DNA of 64,000 nucleotides, taken from the NCBI GenBank assembly GCA_020055645.1, contig CM034548.1, positions 26,090,201-26,154,200 on the forward strand. Reading direction: 5' to 3'. The DNA is from Tomocerus qinae (taxonomy: Eukaryota > Arthropoda > Collembola > Entomobryomorpha > Tomoceridae). Shown here one piece after another: positions 52,701 to 64,000 of the stretch. The position numbers and the translations under genes were made by a program. The notes beneath the pieces are model-generated. The model did not search any database. It was not told where the DNA came from and saw only the letters and a program-made list of their open reading frames with translations. Each line of letters opens with the position of its first letter. Position 1 is the stretch's first letter.

Positions 52701-55700
52701 AGCATCCGTAAAGAATATGAAATATATGATTGCCTGAAACACTATTTGGCATATGATACGAATTAGTAAACCTGAAACTAGCGCAACTTGGTTTTTATCC
52801 TAATTGGATTAATTTATGTATTTGGAAATTTAAGAGCACAATTATAAAAAATGCCGATGCATCAAATAATCCTAAGCCTTTGGTAGACACAAAGATTGCA
52901 TGGGTATAATTGCGTTGTACACTTGTAAAAGGTATGCACTTAAATATTTTCCTTGGTTAAAGAAGTGAACAGCATGGACATACAGAGTTTGCATTTTTAA
53001 GTAAATGTTAATGATTTTGTCAATTTGACGAGTGGATAAAATGAAGTTGGATGTTTGCAAGTACAAGGTGTGAATGTTAGATGTCAAATCAAATCAAAAT
53101 GGAAATGATTGTACATATAAAAAAGAAGTCCGTGTCAAGATTTAGTGATTAATCTAGTCCATGTCTATAAGGACAGGTAAAAATAATGGAATAAACAATT
53201 CATTGATTGTAATGCAGTAGACGTCCTGTTATATAGAAAGCAGAGCAAGAGATATTGAATAGACGACCTTAACACAAAAGCAGAGTAACGTATAACTCAG
53301 AAAAATGTCATCAAAAGGGAATAAAATGTTGCGGCTAATTGTAAATGATATGCGAAGCAGGGAGGACTAAAGTGAGATATAGTGGTAAAGAATAATTAAA
53401 TTAAAAATGATCTAACTATTAAGTTGTGGTAAATTCTAATCGTTGGTAAGTGGTCACGTATCTTATTGAATAGGATAGGTACAAATGTGTGTAGTAGGAT
53501 AGGATGTATGGTGTAGTAGTATCTCTTAGCTGAACGGTTTAGTACTGAGATATAAATTGTAATGGTGCTCGTAAAGAAACGTGCCTGTGAGTGAGGTGAA
53601 TACAAATAAATGTCTGAGACAGATGCTCAATAAGAAAAGAAAGATAGGCACGTAACAAGCGTAGTATAAAGTTAGTGTGTGTATTTGAAAGTTGAAGGAA
53701 AGGCCAGACAACTGGAATACAACACAACACAATTACAATTAGTTGCCTACGTATAGTAAGTAGGTAGGTAGAAGATGTAGAGTTATGTATTTAGCTACAT
53801 AGGTACAAAACAAGTCGACTTGATGTGATAATAATGAAAATTAAACGTGAAGCATTGCATCGCAATTCGCTATTGTATTCCCTGGTTTTCAATTGTTGTA
53901 AATAGTGTAATATAGTAGTTGGGAGTTAGGCAGAATGGTAAGAGTAATCTTATGTACCATTGCGTTAATTAAACCCACCCGGTTGAGAAATCAAAGGAAT
54001 ACAAACATCTGCATGTAAGTGATGCTAACAAAACTTGCTCTGACTGATACCTAAAAAAGGCATATCAATACTTATCCATTCTATCAACATAATCTGATCT
54101 ATTGACTTGACGACTTTGTCCAGTCACTTTTCTTGTCTTTCCTTTACTAGTACTTACCTAAAATATTCAACGGCTCGTTGATTTTCAGTGGCATGTAAAT
54201 TAGCGTTTTTTCGTCTCTAACCACTTGTATGCTTACTTAGTTACTCGCTACCTATCTCTTCTCTAATCGTTAAACTTGAATGTCTATTATAATTGCTACT
54301 GCTGAAACCAAAGTAAAGCAATGAAATTCCAATAAAACTTTATCCATCCTCTAACATTCCTAAATATCAATTACATTCTCCAACAACAATACCATAATTA
54401 CGACGAATAATACAATCTTCTGTTCCTAATTAACCAAGACAAGATGTAAATATATTCTACATACTAATTGTAGGCTTTGCAATAATACGCATTTAAATAA
54501 CAAATTAAAACAATATCCTGTTTGCCAAACTCTTTTTGCAAATCAAACGGAAGTTTCTTTCAAATCGTTAACACTGTGCAAAATTTGTTTGCCTTGGTCA
54601 CATAATATGCATAAATAAAGTGGATTTTAGATTATCTTATTGCTGACTACGGAAATTCTGGCGCTGATTCCAAGTCTTGCTATTTTCTTTTATTATCATC
54701 ATTACTATTATCTCACAACACAAGATTCTTTCAGTCGGGCTCCTTTCAGCTCAGTTGATTTAATCAAAGCTAGTCTGTTCAATTTTTATTCTTCCTTCAA
54801 CAGTCGTATGTAAAAGCACTATGTAGGTGTGTACTTCAACTATAAATGAGCATAGACATTTTGCATGCTGAATCTACTATGTTAGCATAGAAATGCTATA
54901 TCTACCATTGTATCGGTATTTGTGAATATTATATGGCATGGCTATGTATAAATATAAGTATTAAAATAAGTAGGTAGATTGGCTAGTGAAACAACGCCTG
55001 CTTATTTCGTTGATGAACTTTGTTATGCAATTACAGGTGTTGTATACGTATCTGTTGCAAAACATGTATGCTTATGTTCAGCGCAAGAACCCGTGCAATG
55101 CTTCAGCAGTATAAATTGACAGTTATTGAATACATACACACAACAACATGAAAATCAACTTGCTTATCTCAAGCCGACTCGAGCAATCTTAACTGAATAT
55201 TTAGTTTCTTACTCCTGATGTTCATTTCATTAGAGCATTGCATGCTGCACAGGCATGCGGATAGGGAATCCCCACGGAAACTCACAAGATTTATATTTTC
55301 ACTCTACCACTACTGCTTTCAATACAGCTTCTATTATAAATAAGTTAAATCAACAATCCTAAATAGAAGATTGCAATTTTATGCACTTTGCAAATATAAC
55401 TGCAGAAATAAAATTGAAATGAAAGAATCTTCCTGCTTTATCATAGCATTTGAATAAAGTCACTCAACGTCGGTATTGATTTTTGTGTAAGCATCTAGAA
55501 GGCAATACTAAAATACCCTGGAAATAAAAGATTTCGGGAGTGAAACGGTTACGTTTCCAAGAGCTAGATGGCCAATGCGTATATTTGGAGTGGATTTGGG
55601 TAACCAACCCTAACGGTCTCATCTCATCTTTGAACAGAAATATTACCTACACGAGCAGTAATTCCTATTTCCTTCTCTCGTACCATAACTTACAAGAATT

Positions 55701-58700
55701 ATCTCCTACTTATCTCACTACGTTATCTCCTACATTATAATTAATGTGCGTAAAGTAAATACTAGTTTTAATCAATCAATAATTAAATGAAATTATGTAA
55801 GGAGCTAGGTAACAATTTGCTTTAGCTGGTGCGTAAATAGTTTATGCGTAGAGACCACAGTAACTACTACTCTAATTTTTCCTAATCAGACATAATTACA
55901 CCAATACTCTTTGAGTTTGTAAAAAAGTGACAAATCTAGCCAAGAACTTCTTTAACTAGTTTAACTTTTAATAAGGAATTGAAAACGTAGACTAAGTCTA
56001 AAATTTACACATCAACATATAGGAAGACGTACAAATAAAATGATATGATGCTGACAGTTGAATACACAAAGGGAAATCGAATTAAAATTAAACAAAACAC
56101 ATTTAAGTACCTACTACACAGATAACTTGCCTTCTACACCCTCCATAATTATAGAGAATAGCAAGCCGAGAGCAAACGAGTGCATGCTCTGTTGAATTGC
56201 ATTTCCGTTTTCGCAGGAATTATCGTGAGGTGTACAGATTGAAAAGGTTTGGTTATGTTCTGCGTACGTTAAGTAGTTATACTCTCAGACCATTATTCTA
56301 TGTAAGATGGATATAGTAGGTACGTAATGTATTATTTGAAGAGCACATAAAAACAAGCCACTTGAAAAGTAGAAACGCTAATAATTAGCAAGCAGTTTGT
56401 AAATAATATGTAATGTGCCTACCGATGTTGGACTGTTCTCAATTGCCCTGTGCATGCTATATGCTAAGTATGTACTCACCCATTGGAATTTCTATTTATA
56501 TACACTCTACTACTTAATATTAAATTAGCTCTTTCTATTCTTTCTATTGCTTGCCATTGTACGTGTATATTTTTATCACACCTCTATTTTACGATTCGTA
56601 TGAATACCTTGTTGATGCTTTGCAATAAATCATCGCATATAATTTCCATGGAGGTAAATACTACCTAGCCTACCCAAACAGATAAAGTTATGTTACCCGT
56701 AACCTAACAAGAAAAATCGTCCTTAGCCAACTCATTTTTTATTTTCTAATGCCTTCTCGTTTTTTATAACAATAAAAATGATTACAAGGCATTATAAAAT
56801 AAAGCGGCTTCTCCCTTCCTATTTTTAAGAATTGAGTAAGGTCTAACACAATCTGTTTTAAGATGCAATCTTATTATACTGTAATCCAAGCGTAGTTTTT
56901 TCTAAAGGGTGGTTTAAGCTACGTTAGTAAGTTTGGGTACGCAGTCCTTATAGTTTAGTGACCTGACTATGGGATTTTTTAGAGGCCGAAGTCTTTTTTT
57001 GCTTATGGCGTCGAACAAAGTTATTTGATTCAGAAGAAATTCCCGTTGAATAAAAATGTTAATTTGTATCAATAAATACCATGAAAAGCTGCTGAAACAT
57101 CAAATACGTTTATTAAGATGCCAAAATCAAAAGAAAATATTCTTTCAAGACTTTTCTAACTGTTTTGATTTTATGAGGTAAATACCTAGTCTGTTGGTAT
57201 TCGTTGGATAATAGCACAACTTGAGAGTGATTTGGTAAATGATTAGAAACAGAAGTAAAGTATAGATAATGTTTAAACATTACGCAAGTAGAATTGAGTA
57301 TCCAAATGTAAAAGTAATTTGTAGTCAGTCACGAGTCTCAGATATTTTTGTGTTCAGTTCAGTTTTCAATATACTACAGGATAGGGATGTGATGATGGAA
57401 AAAGTCGAGGAAGAGTTTTTAAATGGATATCTGTACTGTCGTTTTGTTAGTCCGATTTGTTTTGGCTTACTGTGCGTCGTACTTTTGCTCTCTTACTGTT
57501 AATATCATTTACTTGGGCGTTAAGTCGTCAAGAAAAGTCAAAGCAAGTCAAGTCGAGACGGGAGTGCAGTAAGTAGTAGGTACATTTCAACGGAATTTGT
57601 AAGCAAACGTAGACATAACTATAACTGTCGTTGTATATTGTGTATATGTGCTGATGATAGGAAAGCTGAAGCCTAAATGGGAAAATCGGATTTGGTGAAG
57701 ATAAATGCACGGATGAGGCAAAAGACATGATGACTTACAATTTACAGCGGTTTGAGATGGCGAACAACAACAAACATACAAACGATAATAAATAGTTCCT
57801 TTCTAAGCATAAGTTATCTATATACTTTCCTATAGCATTATTGCACTTCTTATATGCATGTGTCTTACATACAGGGAACTATCTTTAGGTGTATGTGAAA
57901 TATTAGTAATAATTGTACATGAGATTGAGTTCCTCTTGCTTCTTTTCAACCAAGCACAATTATAAGTAAAGAAGTAGAACAAACAAAAGAGTAAGATATA
58001 AAAACAGACAAAACTCACGAAACCCCGAGACTGTATTAATATTCTTGAGTATAATACACGTTACTTACTATAGTTATATAGATGATGAGAGAAAGAAGGT
58101 ATATATTATCTCAATTGAACGCATGTTGTAAAATTCTCGTGTAACTGTTACTTTAGTGCCCAAGTACTGTCTTTATGTTGTAGTAAGTAGGTAGTAATTC
58201 ATTATTATTACATCTGCACTGCATTGGGCCATTTAATATGTAGCTGTACTCATCTTAACCCTAGGGGTAGGTTCATATTACATTACTTAGCTGTTTAAGT
58301 GCTTGGTGCATCCTATTTTCTGTCATTAACTAATAGAATTAGTGTTTTCTCCTCCGATGACATCTACTCGTTCAAATCTATTTTTCACATCATTTCCCCG
58401 TGTTACATGCATTTGCTGTCTACTTATTCTATTACAAACGTCCTACAAGGTACAAATACATATTATGAGTCTACCGAGATTTGAAGCGACCTTTTTACAT
58501 TCAGTTATTTAGAAAGGATAATGTTAAAAAATGATAGTACTGTTGCTTAGTAGACACATTCGAAGCTGAAGTAAACAAGTCAAACGTTATAAGTTAGAGC
58601 ACACTCATATATAGATTAAAAGATACACCGAGTACTGTTACCATTAGTTTGTATGTAGCTATAGTTATGTGGCTTGGCTTCCTTTACCTCCTTCTTATTA

Positions 58701-59712
58701 CCTTATTCTCATTTCATCTGAATGTCTAATGCGTGTACTTATATGCATACTTGTCAATCTTATCCCTTGGCTAATTACTATACGTTTGCTACTTGATTTG
58801 AATCTATTTGACAATATTTTATACAATTTTATCTGCAAGATGTTCACTTTGTTTTAAGTATAACGTTGTGAGTCAGAGTGGGATTTGTCTATCTTAAGTA
58901 TACTTATTTTGTGAGTAAGAAATCGTAAATCGTATGTGTAAGTAGTAGTTAGAAGCACATACACACGAATGCAAGTACTTCGAATGCTATAATATATTGG
59001 TATGGCAAACCTGTCGAGCAACTCACTCACTCAATTTATCTCACTCTCCCCATGTGATCATGTCTGTGTAGAATCCTGAGTCCCTAGTCTAAGTACAAAG
59101 TCTGTTTGTATTTGTGTCACTAATTCCCACTTTATACATATTTACGTAAAGAATCGTAGAGCGTCGTAATGTGTTTTTCGTACACACTCTACTGGATCTT
59201 GGTAGCCTACTAACAACTCCTTATTTTGCAGCCCTGTCCGGACAAGGAATATTACTAGGTAGACACAACTAATTTAAACCTTATTATACTATTATTATTA
59301 TTACACTCACAACAAAGTAACTCATTGGTATCTTATTAACTAAAGATAGTTAATTGTAAGCTTTGACTACATGTAGTATAGTAGTCGCTATTTTTATTAT
59401 AATTTACTTATGGATTAATTAATACACGCGTAAATGCTACTTATGATTAGTTAGGACACAACCTATAATAATAGCTAAAATTATCCTATGAATAATGGAG
59501 AGGTGAAAGATTTGGCTGCATCTTCTAGTGTACTTTCGTCGCTACTTATACTATTATAATATAATTATGAGTGCCACTCCAAGAGTAGTTGTACATTACG
59601 TAGGTAAAAGGTAAATGTATCCCTATACACTTATATAGAGGGTAAATTAAGAATACATACAGAGATGCCCTACATTTCCACTCCGGTGTATATTAAGTAA
59701 CTAGAGTATCTA

Positions 59713-59718
59713 TTTATT
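59713..59718 (-). promoter_or_regulatory. Candidate polyadenylation signal of dac
   Basis: TTTATT on the + strand is AATAAA on the coding strand, about 70 bases after the TAA stop. It would give a very short 3' UTR, so a more distal signal is also possible. Confidence 0.25.
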
Positions 59719-59786
59719 CTTTTAGAAATAGAGGTGGCGATTGGTGTGATTACGGTGTTGATAGATTAGAGGAGTGAAGAAGGAGA

Positions 59787-60208
59787 TTACCTATCACTGG
59801 AGTCTCCTTTAACACTACCGTTCGTACTGGGAGTACTCTGTTGAGATTTGGCATTTTCGGGAAAACATTTTTCGGCGGCCGCATTCACGATTTGCTGTGG
59901 TGGCTGCTGTTGTTGCTGCTGGTGATGATGATGCTGCTGATGAAGATTCTGCTGATTCTGCGAATGTTGTAATTGGTGTGAGTGTTGAATTTGATGAGAA
60001 TGTGGATGTTCCCGATCTCGATCCGCCCGATCCCTTTCTCTGTCTCGATCTCGTTCCCGATCCCTTTCTCGCTCCCTGTCCCTGTCACGCTCTCGATCCC
60101 GATGCGGCAGTTGCTGTTGCTGCTGCTGGAGTTGACTCGAGTCATCTTGGTTGTCTTCTAACTTTTTCCGAAATCTCCGCTCTTTCTTCCACCGCTTTTC
60201 ATAGTACG
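59787..60208 (-). CDS. dac: Terminal dac exon with polyQ, RD/RE and HQ tracts
   Basis: Acceptor TTTTCAG precedes a two-base remainder completing Thr, then YYEKRWKKERRF. After LEDNQDDSS the frame enters low-complexity repeats: Gln tract, alternating Arg with Asp or Glu, then His and Gln. Alternating charged R-D/E repeats are typical of nuclear, RNA-associated proteins. At the stop, GATAGGTAATC also contains a GT donor (GATAG before GTAATC), so splicing to a further exon is conceivable, but no downstream exon is evident. Confidence 0.85.
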
Positions 60209-63200
60209 CTGAAAATAAAAACAAGTGGATCGGAATTGAGTTAGAGAAATACGTTTTGACTGAAATACACTTCTCTCTGCCGATCTGATAGGAAATTTAT
60301 TGGAATATTTATGGAGATATTTACGTATAAAAATAGATCACTTGCAAAATAGAAAGGATAAATGCAGAATAAACCAAATATATTGAAAGAAAAAAGTCAA
60401 ACCGGAACGGATACAAATTCCACAATCATTTGGCTAGGAAAATAGTGTGGAAAGGGAGGAATGTGTCTACATACCACTGCGTTTCTATTATCGTCGAGCA
60501 TAATATATCTGTACATGTGTGCATTTGGGGTGTTTTGGCTCCTGTGTATGAGTTTCAGTTCTGACGTTGAGTTGAATGTAAGTGGATTGGAATGAGATTG
60601 TAGTAAATGGGCTAGAAATGGATGGAGTCCTTGCTCCTTCAGAAATAAGTATATATCTATCTACTAGTATGTAGATTTCCCTACTCCTAATACGAAAGTG
60701 TGTGTAAAGGAGCCCTCCATGCATTCTTACAGCTCCCGTTGAATTCACCGAATGGAAAGAGACAGTTTATATGGAAATGGAACTGAATTCAGAGCTACTA
60801 CTCAATTCACAGAATTATATTGAATTTCACCGTTCTATTCGCATTTGGAGAAAAGGAAAAGCCACAAGTGGGAAAAGAAGAATGAAGTGAAGAGACTGTG
60901 AATGATTCTCGCACCCGGAGCATCAAATCTCCCAAAGAGCATTGTATTTACTAGACAGAGTCAGATAGAGTATAAATCGAGGGAAGGGAATCACAAGGAA
61001 ATAGACAGAATTGTTCCATTTATAGAAAGACAACGACTTACTTCTCAGATTCCTCTCCTCAACCAGTTGCTTTTCCAATTGCTCCCGCAGTTCTCTTTCC
61101 CTCATTATTTCCATTTTGAACTCGGCTGAAAAGCACAAACAAAACCACCAAGGAGGATTAGTACAAACCATTACACAAATTGACTGTGTACCTATTTAAA
61201 TACTTTACTAGCCTACTCCTCTGATAAGAATAATAGCTTACTGTAACTATATCAGCTTTCTAGTACCTATATAAGTATATATAGACTTAATAGCTAAGGA
61301 TAGGGGTCTTTTCTCAATGTGTAATGAAGGAAATTCTCTTTCCTTTACAAATGATTGTCTTCTCCGACTTTCAACTTCATTACTTTTCCTATTATAATCC
61401 CATGCAAAATGAGTTAGTTGGTGACGGAAAAAATGAGACGAGCCAGAACGAGAGTCATAGAAAAAGGGGTGACTTAATAGCTCTTGCTACTCTTTGCTAT
61501 GCATTACATAAAACATACATATCTGTATTTACAGCAACGCTTTTTCTTTCCTTAGATTCCTTATTTTTATTCTCCCTCAACATGTGCCATATTACATGAT
61601 TACCAAACCATTTTTCATTTTCTTAAATTAACTCGCTAATTTCATACAGAATCAACTAGCTCCTCATAGAAATATGTACGTGCTCTTCCATCCAACTCCA
61701 AATCACATCTTCCCGTGCTGAGAGACACTGGGGAATTTTTCATTTTCTCTTTTTTTCCATCTCCACTAATGTAGCGAGGTATATGAGTGCACATTAAGTA
61801 ACTCTCCCCACTTTTATAGGTACAGAAATAATGAAACCCTAACCTTTTTATTTTACTCATCTTTCATTCTTTACCCTATATACAGATAAACCACCATTCT
61901 TTACTCTCTACTCGTAAAAATCTATTTATGCAAATTTTAAAAGTCTCCTAGTGGAAATTAACCAAAATGTTATTTCCCTTTCCGCTTCCTCCCCTACAAA
62001 AATGACAACAATTATTATTCCAATTACCATTTTTAAATAGTTTCCTTTTTCACTGCTTATCTACATACCCAACTGAATTAATATATTAAACCATTCAAAA
62101 TTATTTTCAAAGGATAATTAAAACATTTACACACATTAAAATGTCTTTGGCTACCGTAAGCCATTAACATTAAACACTCCAAGCAGAGTGTGCTACAGTT
62201 ACTACCCTCCTCCTGATGCTATCCACTGCTGTATGTAACTTACAACGACTAAGTAGATAGTGCACTTTGCCTTATGTTTCCTCATTTCTTAATTACAAAT
62301 CGTTATAAGATAATATGCAATTCTAGCGATGTTTAATTGCTCACCTTGCCACATTAACTTCATGCTGTTATTACACTGTAAGCTGCAAAAATCATTTTTC
62401 CAATTTCATTGGCAGTTATTTAGTTGTGGCGTAGGCTGCCACCAGTTAACTTTCTATTGTGTATTGTTTTATGGGACTATTATACAATACAACGGAAAAA
62501 GAAGCTAAGTAACGACTGCATAAACTTTAGAGTGTACACAGACTCGCATCCTACAATGAATCATGGCAAAGTGATATGATTTGCTACATGAACGTAGGCT
62601 TGGTCTGGACAAGTGAAAACCTGTAATCTACCTACCTATATAGTATTACACCAAGATTTTAGATGGAAAGGTATTGTAGTGTATTTATCTTTATCTTCAA
62701 TTCCTGTCTATAAACATAAATATATAAAATGTGCATAGAGTGCATGCAGTAATAATCGCTGTGAAGATAAATGTGCTTGTTCTTAATTAGTATGTAAAAG
62801 TAAATTCCTAGAAATTACTACTTGATTGAAATTTTTCTACTTGGTTCTTGTCTATGATTTAAATGTACCACCAGCGAAGTACTGCTACAGGATACCCACA
62901 TAATATTCAATGCAGTTGAATTGAATGAAGTCAATTTTTTTCCAGACTTCATCTCCATTTTATTTACAAGTGCATTCATGTCGAGTAGGATCACTTGATT
63001 TGACTACATTATCCGAGACTCTTTCCTTCTGGATATAATACTCTTTAGCTACCTCCCTACTTTTCAGATCACAAATAAATGTGCATACAATCTTATGCAG
63101 TAGACAGACTAGACTTGTCCTACTAGTAGTAAGGTACTCTATCATATCATTCATATCCATAGAATCCTGTGCATCAGGATGCTAAGTAAAACCGACATGG

Positions 63201-63987
63201 TGTGGCCACTGGTTGTTTCTCGTCTATTTTTATCTGATATATTATCTTGTGAATAAATACCAAAGAAAATCAAGTTCTCAACAAACGCAAAATTTTCTAG
63301 ATGCAACTGGAAGGAAGTTACACCTATAATTGTTAGCACAGGAATAAAAAGGAGTTTTACCAGGCGCAAAAAATACAATGCTAATAATTACAAATCTAAA
63401 TTAGTAAATTAAACCTGGGTATTAGTATGAGTATAGTATTCATTTCACAATGCAACTTCAAGTAAGTTTTTTACCCGTTAAACAGGTAGACTTTGAAATA
63501 GAAACTAAATTACAATTCTATTATGATATCAGATAGTAATTAAATCCTGCTGTCATTAACTCTTAAGGAAACACGTAACGATACATTAAAGATATATACT
63601 TAAGTGCAATACTATCAGTAAGAAATTCCTTCTGCATTTATTAATTGTAGCTTTAAAGATTAAGGCATAGGAGAAACAATGGAAACATTATATTAGTGTG
63701 CCAAATAAAATTGAAATTCTGGCGGTGTTCACCTTTTTCTAAGTTGACACGTCGTTCTTGTTGTTTGGCATTGTCGGCAGCGACTTTCAAAAGTCCTTGA
63801 ATGTTGCGTAAAAGATTTTCAGTGGAGGAAATGGCAGCTTCTGCAGCGGATACTTCGGCGAAATGGCTGGCATGAGTCTCATGTTGAGTTTGTGGAACAC
63901 TTCCTTCAGAAGGACTTTTCCTGTCCTCGACTTGAGCGACTTTTGACCTCCCTCCTTCACCACCAATCAATCCCATCTCAAACAAAC
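59787..63987 (-). CDS. dac: Dachshund, last three exons
   Basis: This is the C-terminal 252 codons of dachshund, a nuclear SKI/DACH-family transcriptional cofactor of the retinal-determination and limb network. Exons on the - strand are 63987-63733, 61125-61042 and 60208-59787 (stop TAA). Phases join and introns are GT-AG. The conserved C-terminal coiled-coil domain starts with SSTENLLRNIQGLLKVAADN and AKQQERRVNLEKA. It continues with EFKMEIMRERELREQLEKQL, VEERNLR and YYEKRWKKERRFRKKLE. It then breaks into a Gln run, a long Arg/Asp/Glu repeat (about 60000-60100) and a His/Gln-rich stretch. The product ends with NAAAEKCFPENAK and a Ser/Thr-rich tail. The start, the DNA-binding DACHbox-N and earlier exons lie beyond base 64000. 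Confidence 0.95.
60209..61041 (-). other. Last dac intron (833 bases)
   Basis: The GT-AG intron lies between RNLR and YYEKR. Bases 60530-60900 are purine-rich on the + strand. No other gene is seen. Confidence 0.7.
61126..63732 (-). other. Dac intron (2.6 kb) inside the coiled-coil coding region
   Basis: The donor GTGAAC follows GAAAAAG and the acceptor is TTTTCAG before CCGAGTTC. It is AT-rich. Several short open frames here have no protein features that I trust. Confidence 0.75.
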
Positions 63988-64000
63988 CTATTTCACAGAG

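Larger units (their letters stand above)
32390..59786. other. 27-kb gene desert between VGlut and dac
   Basis: Apart from the transposon at 48936-50194, no exon with recognisable protein similarity was found on either strand. Longer open frames here (for example 41252-41707 - and 51759-52181 +) are low-complexity runs of Ser, Tyr, His and Leu and lie in purine- or pyrimidine-biased DNA, so they look accidental. The words GTAAGTA, GTAGGTA and their complements recur often. The desert is upstream of VGlut and downstream of dac and may carry enhancers. That is inference, because conservation cannot be seen from one sequence. Confidence 0.6.

Noticed and set aside
59897..60244. 115-codon + strand frame rich in Ala, Asp and Val
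   Set aside because: It is the antisense shadow of the repeat-rich dac exon.

Overview
The window is eukaryotic, AT-rich and intron-containing. It reads as part of an arthropod genome, most likely a hexapod or a relative. The evidence is a juvenile-hormone-acid-methyltransferase-like gene, an invertebrate-type vesicular glutamate transporter and a dachshund gene, all with GT-AG introns that range from about 75 bp to several kb. I cannot fix the species; a springtail or other non-model hexapod would fit, but that is inference.

Layout, left to right. Bases 1-2137 (+ strand) hold the last eight exons of an anoctamin (TMEM16) gene that enters from the left. Bases 2.6-5.0 kb are a cluster of inverted-repeat and hairpin elements. 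Bases 6470-13915 (- strand) hold a complete four-exon JHAMT-like methyltransferase with a 5.8-kb first intron. Bases 13.9-25.8 kb are mostly non-genic. They contain a dispersed direct-repeat family near 15 kb, two adjacent MITE-like hairpins at 18.0-18.3 kb, and some coding-like pieces on the + strand at 20.5-22.9 kb that I cannot assign. Bases 25834-32389 (- strand) hold a complete eleven-exon VGlut gene (575 codons) whose splice phases all fit. Bases 32.4-59.8 kb are a 27-kb gene desert with blocks of strong purine/pyrimidine strand bias and one 1.26-kb DNA transposon with very long terminal inverted repeats at 48936-50194. Bases 59787-63987 (- strand) hold the last three exons of dachshund, which continues beyond the right edge.

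JHAMT, VGlut and dac are all on the - strand and share no pathway: hormone synthesis, synaptic vesicle loading and a nuclear developmental cofactor. They look like ordinary neighbours, not a functional cluster. The desert lies upstream of VGlut and downstream of dac, so it is a plausible place for cis-regulatory DNA of either gene.

I found no clear new biological system. The points most worth a second look are the long-TIR transposon, a candidate TTAA-flanked element with a long internal hairpin, the paired MITEs, the low-complexity C-terminus of the dac product, and the possible unrecognised + strand exons at 20.5-22.9 kb.
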